Positions 23,607 to 30,041 of a stretch of 64,000 nucleotides of DNA are shown piece after piece. How positions within the stretch are numbered: the stretch's first letter is position 1; each line of letters begins with the position of its first letter. Below the pieces are notes generated by a model. It searched no databases. It was not told the DNA's origin and was given only the letters and a program-made list of their open reading frames with translations. Location of the stretch: positions 62,001-126,000 of the forward strand of contig NZ_JBHZSG010000003.1 of assembly GCF_043642205.1 (NCBI RefSeq). Direction: 5' to 3'. Made by a program: the position numbers and the translations under genes. The stretch is from Thalassotalea_A litorea. Its GTDB lineage: Bacteria; Pseudomonadota; Gammaproteobacteria; Enterobacterales; Alteromonadaceae.

Positions 23607-25547
23607 CTATTCACCAGAGTAATATCCAGTTCTTTTGTTCAATGAAATAAAATTGATAAAGTAAGGTAATTGTTCTAGCCAAGGTTTGGTCGCTGGGTCC
23701 CAATTTTTGCAAGACATCTGTTCGATTTTATAACATGCACTTTTTGAGTTACTACAATAATCTGCGGAACTATGACACAGGGTGGTTCCCACTTTAACCC
23801 CGTATTCATTTGTGCCAGTGTAGAATATCGGACGTTGAATTTCCTCAGCATTATCCCCCAAAAATGGACGCCCCAAAAACGATTGTTCAATATTAATATC
23901 CAGCAAAGCCAAAATTGTTGGAGCAATATCAAGGTGACTCAATTGAGTTTCAATAACTCGTGGGGTCAGAGTATGCTCGTAAATTAACATTGGCGTTCGA
24001 TAAAACAGTTCATTTTTTTCAGCATCACCCAGATCATCAGGAAAAACCTTAGCCCCATGATCCCCGGTAATGACCAATATCGTGTTTTCAGCTAAAGGGC
24101 TGCGTTTAAATGCATCAAAAAACTGACCTAAAGCATAATCCGCGTAATATACTGAACGATGGTACAAAGCTAACTCGTTGTCTCCTAAATCAATCAATTG
24201 CTTAGGAAAAACAAATTCATGAAAATCCCAGTTAAAAGGCAAATGGTTTGACAACGTTAGTATTTCCGCCATAAATGGCTTTGAAGTGTTGTTAAGCACT
24301 TGTAGAGCATGTTTGAATACCGTCTCATCATTAACTCCCCAGCCTATATAATGCTCTTCATTCAAATTCAGTTGGTCAAAGTATTCTGAATCAAAAATGT
24401 GTTTAAACCCGATACTTGGATGAAAAACGTCTCGATTATAAAAGGCTTTTTCGTTTCCGTGAAACCAACTAGTTTCGTAGCCTCGATCCAATAGCATTTT
24501 GGGTAAACACGGCTTATTGATTTTTCCATACAAAGTAGCATAGGGCACTGGATTATTTATATCGTATACACCACAAAGAATCGCTTGCTCGGACATAACT
24601 GTATAGTTAGAAGTTGAATAAGCGTTGCTAAGTTTAATAGATTGCTTAGCGATCCTGTTATAGTTAGCCGTTAATTCTATATCACCTATCATTAACGTAG
24701 TTTCCCAAGCCCGAAAACTCTCGAGCACGATAAGTATTACATTTTTCCGGTTTCCCTGTTCATTAGTATTTAAAGCATTGGGCTTATATTTAAACGGATT
24801 CAGATTGGAAGGGAGATGCTCAAAGCCTTTATAAGGCAATATAAAATCGGGAAATTTGGAGTAATGGTATGGTTCTGGCAGAGTATCGACTGCGTTGCTT
24901 AGTACCGCTGATGCGAGGGCATACTCCTGCAAATCTTTATTGTTGCGTTTTTCCAATGGTTCAAACATTGGTGTTGAGCGAACAAAATACAACAACGGGT
25001 TTTGTTTTTGATAGTATTCTCTATCAATTATTGAGATTCCCAGAGGATTAAGTAGATGTATTTGTGATTTCAGATGTATCTGGTTCACGGCCGCTATAGC
25101 TAAAGCAGATCCACATAATATCGCTACCTGATACAATGGAACTGGCTTTAAATAAGATACTGCATTTCGGTAAAAAAAGGATATGCTGATTAACGATAAA
25201 AGTCCTAAAAATAACAGCCAGGGACTTACAAAATTTTTAGCCGCAATTAATAACTCACCAAATAAAGCAATAGCTTCATATTCGATAAAACCGCCGAAAT
25301 GTTGATAATACTCAAAACTTACCTTTAAAAAGATAAAAATAATGATTTGAATCATCAATAATATTGCTAGGGCAATCCTTCCGAATAAACTAAGCAAAAA
25401 AATTGATAGCGCAAATACACACAAAGATAGATTTATACTATCTAAGATCGCGAGAAACTGACTATTAAAGCCAAAAAATAATGATAACAAAAAAGGAATA
25501 AGGCTAGAAATTAACGAAGCGTAGAAAAGTTTTTTAATTGGAGACAT
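23607..25547 (-). CDS. Sulfatase-like / LtaS-family membrane transferase
   Basis: This 646-residue protein has about five N-terminal membrane helices (residues 1-160) and a periplasmic alkaline-phosphatase-superfamily domain. Metal and active-site signatures are visible: NVILIVLESFRAWET, the Ser/Thr nucleophile region STSNYTVMSEQAILCG, SWFHGNEKAFYNRD and VITGDHGAKV. The layout matches lipoteichoic-acid synthase/phosphoglycerol transferase proteins such as MdoB, and also resembles phosphoethanolamine transferases. A likely role is decorating a surface glycan with phosphoglycerol or phosphoethanolamine; the adjacent ligase-like gene supports this but does not prove it. It is AT-rich and divergent from yacG. 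Confidence 0.8.
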   Translation of the reverse strand: MSPIKKLFYASLISSLIPFLLSLFFGFNSQFLAILDSINLSLCVFALSIFLLSLFGRIALAILLMIQIIIFIFLKVSFEYYQHFGGFIEYEAIALFGELLIAAKNFVSPWLLFLGLLSLISISFFYRNAVSYLKPVPLYQVAILCGSALAIAAVNQIHLKSQIHLLNPLGISIIDREYYQKQNPLLYFVRSTPMFEPLEKRNNKDLQEYALASAVLSNAVDTLPEPYHYSKFPDFILPYKGFEHLPSNLNPFKYKPNALNTNEQGNRKNVILIVLESFRAWETTLMIGDIELTANYNRIAKQSIKLSNAYSTSNYTVMSEQAILCGVYDINNPVPYATLYGKINKPCLPKMLLDRGYETSWFHGNEKAFYNRDVFHPSIGFKHIFDSEYFDQLNLNEEHYIGWGVNDETVFKHALQVLNNTSKPFMAEILTLSNHLPFNWDFHEFVFPKQLIDLGDNELALYHRSVYYADYALGQFFDAFKRSPLAENTILVITGDHGAKVFPDDLGDAEKNELFYRTPMLIYEHTLTPRVIETQLSHLDIAPTILALLDINIEQSFLGRPFLGDNAEEIQRPIFYTGTNEYGVKVGTTLCHSSADYCSNSKSACYKIEQMSCKNWDPATKPWLEQLPYFINFISLNKRTGYYSGE

Positions 25548-25627
25548 AATATTTGGTAATTTTTATAAAGATATCGGCAAATATCAGGTAAAATCAGCAA
25601 TGAGATTCAACGTGACCGGAGGCTTCC

Positions 25628-25864
25628 ATTAGTACTATTGTCAATTGTCCAACCTGCCAAGCACAGGTCAAATGGATAAAAGAAAATCAGTTTCGCCCTT
25701 TTTGCTCAAAACGTTGCCAACTAATCGACTTAGGAGATTGGGCTGACGAAAACCACAAAATATCACAACCTATGCAAAACAACGAGCCTTTAAATGAAGA
25801 AATGCTGGATGCGTTAGAGCAAGAGTTTTTACAGCACAATAAATTTTTTGTAGAACCAGAATAG
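25628..25864 (+). CDS. yacG: DNA gyrase inhibitor YacG, ATT start codon
   Basis: This 78-residue zinc-finger protein was found by reading the frame. It begins STIVNCPTCQAQVKW and continues FRPFCSKRCQLIDLGDWADE, matching E. coli YacG, with the four zinc ligands Cys7, Cys10, Cys26 and Cys30. There is no ATG, GTG or TTG at the homologous start. The codon at the right place is ATT (25628), 5 bases after a strong GGAGG, and an in-frame stop lies at 25613. YacG binds gyrase and inhibits it. It is separated from its usual partner zapD by the two-gene surface module. Confidence 0.9.
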   Translation: MSTIVNCPTCQAQVKWIKENQFRPFCSKRCQLIDLGDWADENHKISQPMQNNEPLNEEMLDALEQEFLQHNKFFVEPE

Positions 25865-25897
25865 CAGCGAGTTTTGAGAATAAAGTGGTAAGCGATA

Positions 25898-25925
25898 AGT
25901 GGTGAGTGGTGAGTGGTGAGTGGTG
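25898..25925. repeat. AGTGGTG heptamer tandem repeat
   Basis: Four perfect AGTGGTG copies are followed by AGTATT and preceded by an imperfect AGTGGTAAGCGATA. The repeat lies 33 bases after yacG. Confidence 0.85.
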
Positions 25926-25977
25926 AGTATTTACAATACGTTAGCAGTTTGAACCCATCTCATCACTTATAGAAGCA

Positions 25978-26010
25978 GCGAATGGTTTAACTACAACCAT
26001 TCGCTTTCGT
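25978..26010 (+). terminator. Candidate terminator after yacG
   Basis: A perfect 10-bp stem, GCGAATGGTT/AACCATTCGC, with a 7-base loop is followed by the weak T run TTTCGTT. Confidence 0.6.
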
Positions 26011-26103
26011 TGTTGAGCGGGCATATTTTTAACCTCGTTATCCTTTAAGCGTACTTTGACCGACATCTGATTCAGTCAAATCCAGAGAAAACATTACTCT
26101 GGG

Positions 26104-26685
26104 TTAAGGATTAACCTGAGATTTCAAATAAGCCACGTTCAAGCGAGTTAAGTTATCCATCACGATGTCATCATCACTATACTCAAGCGCTTTACTCAAA
26201 TCGGTAAATGCCCCAAGCGTGTCATCCAAAAAGTATCGGACAATCGCGCGATTACTGTATGCCAATGCAGAGAGATATCGTGATTTATGGGTATTATCAA
26301 AGCTGGATACCGTGCTAATCGCCTCACTACAGGCCGATTTCGCTGACTCATACTCGCCGGTTTTAATGTGCAGAGCGCACAGTCCCATCGCTTTCTCGTA
26401 ATACTCTGAGGTTTGGGCTGCTGCCGAGTTTAATTCTGAAGCCCCGGTGGCAAATTCACCCGATAAAATCGCATCACTGCCTGGTGCATTCTTTACAACC
26501 GCAACTTTAAACGGCTGCTCTAGCGAGGACAGCTCAGACGCTTCAATCCCAGCAGAAGTTGCAAGAATCGAAAACAATAACGCTTTGTACGAGTAACGGC
26601 TTTTTCGTGTGGATTTATTGCCAGAGCTAACCATGGCTTTACCAGAAGCTTTCCCCGCCTTTTTACTAAGTGCCTTGTTAGACAT
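26104..26685 (-). CDS. TPR-like secreted or membrane-anchored protein of unknown function
   Basis: I do not recognise a named family. The 193-residue product starts at MSNKALSKK (26685), with GGAGG 8 bases upstream; the ATG at 26700 overlaps that ribosome site. A basic Lys/Ser-rich N-terminus of about 30 residues leads into a hydrophobic stretch (ALLFSILATSAGIEA) that looks like a long signal peptide or anchor. The remainder has three helical repeats of tetratricopeptide type (YEKAMGLCALHIKTGEYESA, YSNRAIVRYFLDDTLGAFTD). It may mediate protein contacts in the periplasm. It stands alone, in accessory DNA between yacG and mutT. Confidence 0.7.
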   Translation of the reverse strand: MSNKALSKKAGKASGKAMVSSGNKSTRKSRYSYKALLFSILATSAGIEASELSSLEQPFKVAVVKNAPGSDAILSGEFATGASELNSAAAQTSEYYEKAMGLCALHIKTGEYESAKSACSEAISTVSSFDNTHKSRYLSALAYSNRAIVRYFLDDTLGAFTDLSKALEYSDDDIVMDNLTRLNVAYLKSQVNP

Positions 26686-26700
26686 AATATTTTCCTCCAT

Positions 26701-27078
26701 AAGGTTTGGTTCATGTCTTTGTCAGTAACAGCTGACAATGCAACTTTAGTGAAAACAGACCAAACCTGACAAACGAAAAATGTTGAGGTGCAAGGATGAA
26801 ATTTATTCAATCCCCTGAATACGGGATAAGAATCATGCTGAGTCGTTGTACGAATCCGTACAGCGATGGCCCCTGATGTATTTGTACTATAAAATGTTGG
26901 GTGTATGGATGTGCTGGGTGTATAGATTTGTCGGTTGTCTGTGGTGGGCTTTATAAGCGTAGCAAAGACAGAATATTTAAGTAAAAAAAAATAGGCGGCT
27001 CCATCATTGCTGGGCCGCCAGATAATTCAATTCCCAGGGGTTTTATAAAGCATCAAGGAAAATTGTCCCCTTTGCATC
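26701..27078. other. Intergenic region between the TPR-like gene and the LysR gene
   Basis: This gap of 378 bases contains the leader of the TPR-like gene, AT-rich DNA with short GTGTATGGATGTGCTGGGTG-like repeats near 26895-26925, and the LysR terminator at 26983-27019. I see no other gene. Confidence 0.4.
26983..27019 (-). terminator. Rho-independent terminator of the LysR gene
   Basis: On the minus strand a GGCGGC/GCCGCC stem is followed by TATTTTTTTT, 60 bases past the LysR stop. Confidence 0.85.
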
Positions 27079-27957
27079 CTAAGATTCTGAAAACGTTTGT
27101 TTCACCCACCCGGCGAACGTTTCAAGCTCTTCGGAGTTTTCAATGTTTTCGTGCTGAAGAAGGTAGTAGCGATCATTGGTTAACAACTCTTGCTCGAATA
27201 AGCGAACAAGATGTTGCTCCTGAAACCAGCTTTGACTAATTGGCATAGGAACCAAGGCGATCCCCATGCTCTGCTGCGCCGCTCGAGCCAGTCCGAACAT
27301 ACTATCAAACTGAATAATCTGCTTAGGATCAAAGTCGGCGATACCCGCTCTTTCCGCCCATTGATGCCAGGACCATGGTCGCGACTGGTGCAAGATTAAC
27401 GGCACGTTTTTTAACGCCTTATAGCCTTCCTGAGCGTATTTTCGGTATAAACGTTTGCTACATGCCGGCACATAACGCAACGGGAACAAATCCGTCACGA
27501 TACTGCCATTGGGTTTACCATTGGCCAACACAACACTTAAGTCCCCTTTTGCAGGTGGAGCACCGACTTTTGCCGTTTCAAGCTGAAGGTTAATGTCTGG
27601 GTTTAATTCCGTCCATTCACTTAACCTAGGAACAAATAACTCACTCGCAAAAAACTCTGGAAGACTGACGGTAATGGTTTTATTTTGCTGGCTATTGGTA
27701 AAGTCGGAAATTGTCGTTTCCAAATCAGTGATAATAGGCTGGACCGCCTTGTAAAATTGCTTACCAGCATTGGTTAGTTCGATTGATCGTGTCTGGCGCT
27801 TGAATAAATCGGTGCCCAATTGATCCTCAAGCTGCTTAATTTGATGACTAACGGCAGAAGGCGTAAGGAATAGCTGCCCAGCGGCATGTTTAAAGCTTAA
27901 GCACTTGGCAGCGATACAAAAAGATCTGAGTCCACGAATTGGTGTTTGAACGGCCAT
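27079..27957 (-). CDS. LysR-family transcriptional regulator (GcvA-like)
   Basis: This 292-residue regulator begins with the LysR winged helix (RGLRSFCIAAKCLSFKHAAG, LTPSAVSHQIKQLEDQLG, FKRQTRSIELTNAGKQFY), followed by a periplasmic-binding-like effector domain from about residue 90. The 'RGLRSF ... AVSHQIKQLE' form is typical of the GcvA/AmpR subgroup. No divergently transcribed metabolic target is adjacent; upstream lies about 1 kb of repeat DNA, so its regulon is unknown and the gene looks like accessory material. Confidence 0.9.
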   Translation of the reverse strand: MAVQTPIRGLRSFCIAAKCLSFKHAAGQLFLTPSAVSHQIKQLEDQLGTDLFKRQTRSIELTNAGKQFYKAVQPIITDLETTISDFTNSQQNKTITVSLPEFFASELFVPRLSEWTELNPDINLQLETAKVGAPPAKGDLSVVLANGKPNGSIVTDLFPLRYVPACSKRLYRKYAQEGYKALKNVPLILHQSRPWSWHQWAERAGIADFDPKQIIQFDSMFGLARAAQQSMGIALVPMPISQSWFQEQHLVRLFEQELLTNDRYYLLQHENIENSEELETFAGWVKQTFSES

Positions 27958-28285
27958 AATAGATAATATATGTTATTGGAATTCACTATTGATAAAGCAA
28001 TTCTTGCGCCAATTTAAAACTCATTTATTTAATTGAATTTTCGCTTGTTTTTCATACTTTCTGCTGCTTTTATCACAATTCCCAAGAAAACAGATGCACC
28101 ATCACAACTCACTCGCACCATAAAGGTGCGCAACTTGATTTTGAGATAGTTGATGTGAGGGTGGCAATCTACCTGCCCCATATACGTTGCTTTACTAATA
28201 ATTTGGGCACTTAACGTTTCGGGCAAGCAGATGGTTTGCAGATAATGCTCGATGAATATTGACACTAGGATAACAAGGTGGGAAG

Positions 28286-28331
28286 TCCTTACTACTGCCG
28301 TCCATGGCTCGTAAGGATAAGTGTATCCATG
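28286..28331 (+). repeat. 45-bp direct repeat, left copy
   Basis: The copy carries CCTTACTACTGCCGTCCATG and GGCTCGTAAGGATAAGTGTA. It is nearly identical to 28679-28724 and in the same orientation. The two copies bracket the 144-bp tandem repeat. Confidence 0.85.
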
Positions 28332-28336
28332 TGGCA

Positions 28337-28662
28337 CACACATGCATCAGGCCATCCATGTGATGCAGTGTACCTACTTCATTTCGGCCGTCGACAGTAC
28401 AGGTAGAAATTATGTTCCTGACAATTTCTACATACCTATATCCATATACGCAACACTGTCGACATACCTACTTCCATGTACACACATGCATCAGGCCATC
28501 CATGTGATGCAGTGACCTACTTCATTTCGGCCGTCGACAGTACAGGTAGAAATTATGTTCCTGACAATTTCTACATACCTATATCCATATACGCAACACT
28601 GTCGACATACCTACTTCCATGTACACACATGCATCAGGCCATCCATGTGATGCAGTGTACCT
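28337..28662 (+). repeat. 144-bp tandem repeat with nested inverted repeats
   Basis: Two near-identical full units (28337-28480 and 28481-28623, differing by a one-base deletion) and a partial third (28624-28662) each start CACACATGCATCAGGCCATC. Within unit 1, GTCGACAGT (28390-28398) pairs with ACTGTCGAC (28455-28463), and inside that GTAGAAATT (28403-28411) pairs with AATTTCTAC (28423-28431), giving a nested hairpin. Short CATGG/CCATG palindromes flank each unit. Open frames through it exist only because the period is a multiple of three, and they have no homology I recognise. With its flanks it occupies the LysR-DUF3465 gap. Confidence 0.9.
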
Positions 28663-28678
28663 ACTTCCATGTAGGAAA

Positions 28679-28724
28679 CCCTTACTAGCACCGTCCATGG
28701 CTCGTAAGGATAAGTGCATCCATG
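28679..28724 (+). repeat. 45-bp direct repeat, right copy
   Basis: This is the second copy of the flanking repeat, with CCGTCCATGGCTCGTAAGGA and TAAGTGCATCCATG. It ends immediately before the orphan minus-strand terminator. Confidence 0.85.
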
Positions 28725-28727
28725 CAC

Positions 28728-28754
28728 AAAAAAAAAGGGCATCAAAGATGCCCT
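28728..28754 (-). terminator. Strong orphan terminator on the minus strand
   Basis: On the minus strand AGGGCATC-TTT-GATGCCCT is followed directly by nine T residues. No minus-strand protein gene lies upstream of it: the next gene to the right, at 28993, is on the plus strand. Confidence 0.8.
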
Positions 28755-28840
28755 ATAAAAAAACCAAATGATACTTTGAAAAATCTGGGGAGATTTTGAA
28801 AGCAAAGTTAGAGTAAACAATCTAACTTATTTCCACAAAC
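28728..28840 (-). ncRNA. Candidate small RNA ending at the orphan terminator
   Basis: Upstream of the terminator, on the minus strand, lies a hairpin GTTAGA-TTGTTTAC-TCTAAC and a T-rich single-stranded stretch, an arrangement seen in Hfq-type small RNAs. The 5' end and promoter are not resolved; the left boundary is the terminator and the right boundary is a guess. Confidence 0.3.
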
Positions 28841-28992
28841 GAGAAGAACTAACCTAACAAATCAATTTTTTTCACTTATCATTAGTGGGGATGGCCGCGT
28901 TACGCGGTTAACATAGCAATTTCGCGTTTCTCATCCATATGCGATAATTTTCTAGAAGATTATTTAAAAAGTCAGAGTATTTCAAAAGCCTT

Positions 28993-29520
28993 ATGCCCAG
29001 AAAAAACAACATCAATGTTAAAAATATTAGCGCAGGCATTATTTGCGTATTAATCGTCGTTTATATTATTAACCGCCCAACCACCGATTCTCCCGCTGTA
29101 GATGCCAATAACTCAATAGCGCAACACACATCTGAGAATCAATCTGCAGGTGCTAAACCGACTAACCAAGCAAATGATAAAGCCGGCGATATAGAAGTTA
29201 TTGAGCAGGCTTTTAAACACAAGCAGAGCGATTTGCAAGTACAGGCGCAAGGGGTGGTTGAAAAAACCTTAACCGATGATAATAAAGGCAGCCGACACCA
29301 ACGTTTCATCCTTCGCCTGACTCCTTCACTTACGGTACTTATTGCACACAATATCGACCTTGCTCCTAAAATCGAAAATCTAAGAGCAGGGGATAAGGTA
29401 GAATTTTATGGCGAATATGAATGGAATCCTAAAGGTGGGGTTATTCACTGGACCCATCACGACCCCAACAACAAGCATGTAGACGGGTGGTTAAAGCATC
29501 ACGGAAGGATTTATCAGTAA
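28993..29520 (+). CDS. DUF3465 domain-containing protein
   Basis: This 175-residue protein has an N-terminal membrane anchor or signal (about residues 12-28), a low-complexity Asn/Gln/Ala linker, and a C-terminal OB-fold-like domain: VQAQGVVEKTL, SRHQRFILRL, GDKVEFYGEYEWNPKGGVIHW, then THHDPNNKHVDGWLKHHGRIYQ. This matches DUF3465, found mainly in gammaproteobacteria, of unknown function. The conserved His/Asp-rich tail suggests metal or nucleic-acid binding, but this is untested. It converges on mutT. Confidence 0.8.
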   Translation: MPRKNNINVKNISAGIICVLIVVYIINRPTTDSPAVDANNSIAQHTSENQSAGAKPTNQANDKAGDIEVIEQAFKHKQSDLQVQAQGVVEKTLTDDNKGSRHQRFILRLTPSLTVLIAHNIDLAPKIENLRAGDKVEFYGEYEWNPKGGVIHWTHHDPNNKHVDGWLKHHGRIYQ

Positions 29521-29555
29521 CCCTAAAACGTTGCTAAAACGATTTTAAAACCTTT

Positions 29556-29948
29556 CTATAACGTGTCTTTAAGTTTTGCGACAATGGCGTCATTGGCTTT
29601 GGGAAAATCTAAATTGGATAAGTCATCGAGCAAAAACCAGCCTTGCTCCATACCTTCTTGAGATTCTGGCTCACCATTAAACTGATCAACCAGGAAGACT
29701 TCGAGTAGCACCGACTTATCTTCATAATCATGGGCAATTTCCATTAATGGGCGCATCGCCAGGGTATCAATTGCAACCTCTTCCATCAGCTCTCGATGCA
29801 ACGCCTGATGCACGGTTTCATTATCTTCAACCTTACCGCCGGGAAACTCCCACTTACCGCCCTGATGCTGATGTTGATGACGTCGAGTCAGAAATACTTT
29901 GTTATTTTTGAGGATCACACCTACGGCGACATGTACACGTTTTTTCAT
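29556..29948 (-). CDS. mutT: 8-oxo-dGTP diphosphatase MutT
   Basis: This 130-residue Nudix hydrolase removes oxidised dGTP from the nucleotide pool. The Nudix box GGKVEDNETVHQALHRELMEE is intact, including the REL.EE metal ligands, and is preceded by GGKWEFPGG. Length and the N-terminus (VHVAVGVILKNNKVFLTRR) match E. coli MutT (129 residues). It lies just after secA on the same strand, as in E. coli and Pseudomonas. Confidence 0.95.
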   Translation of the reverse strand: MKKRVHVAVGVILKNNKVFLTRRHQHQHQGGKWEFPGGKVEDNETVHQALHRELMEEVAIDTLAMRPLMEIAHDYEDKSVLLEVFLVDQFNGEPESQEGMEQGWFLLDDLSNLDFPKANDAIVAKLKDTL

Positions 29949-29989
29949 CTTTACCCTGGCTCACGTTCGCAACAATGATTTTTGTTTAT

Positions 29990-30014
29990 AAAAAAGGCCG
30001 GAAATCCCAGCCTT
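29990..30014 (-). terminator. Rho-independent terminator of secA
   Basis: On the minus strand AAGGCTGG-GATTT-CCGGCCTT is followed by a T run, 27 bases after the secA stop and ahead of mutT. Confidence 0.8.
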
Positions 30015-30041
30015 AGTATCTGCTAAAACGCCTTAATTGCG

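Noticed and set aside
28337..28662. Possible CRISPR array or integron attC array
   Set aside because: Units of 144 bases are nearly identical along their whole length, so there are no spacers, and no integrase or cassette genes occur.
28321..28688. Two plus-strand open frames with repeated peptide segments (MHQAIHVMQ... type)
   Set aside because: They are read-through of the 144-bp tandem repeat, whose period is a multiple of three. No ribosome site or homology was seen, and the frame fails outside the repeat.
28029..28820. Minus-strand open frames sharing the TYPYEPWT peptide
   Set aside because: The shared peptide is the 45-bp direct repeat in translation. There is no other sign of coding.
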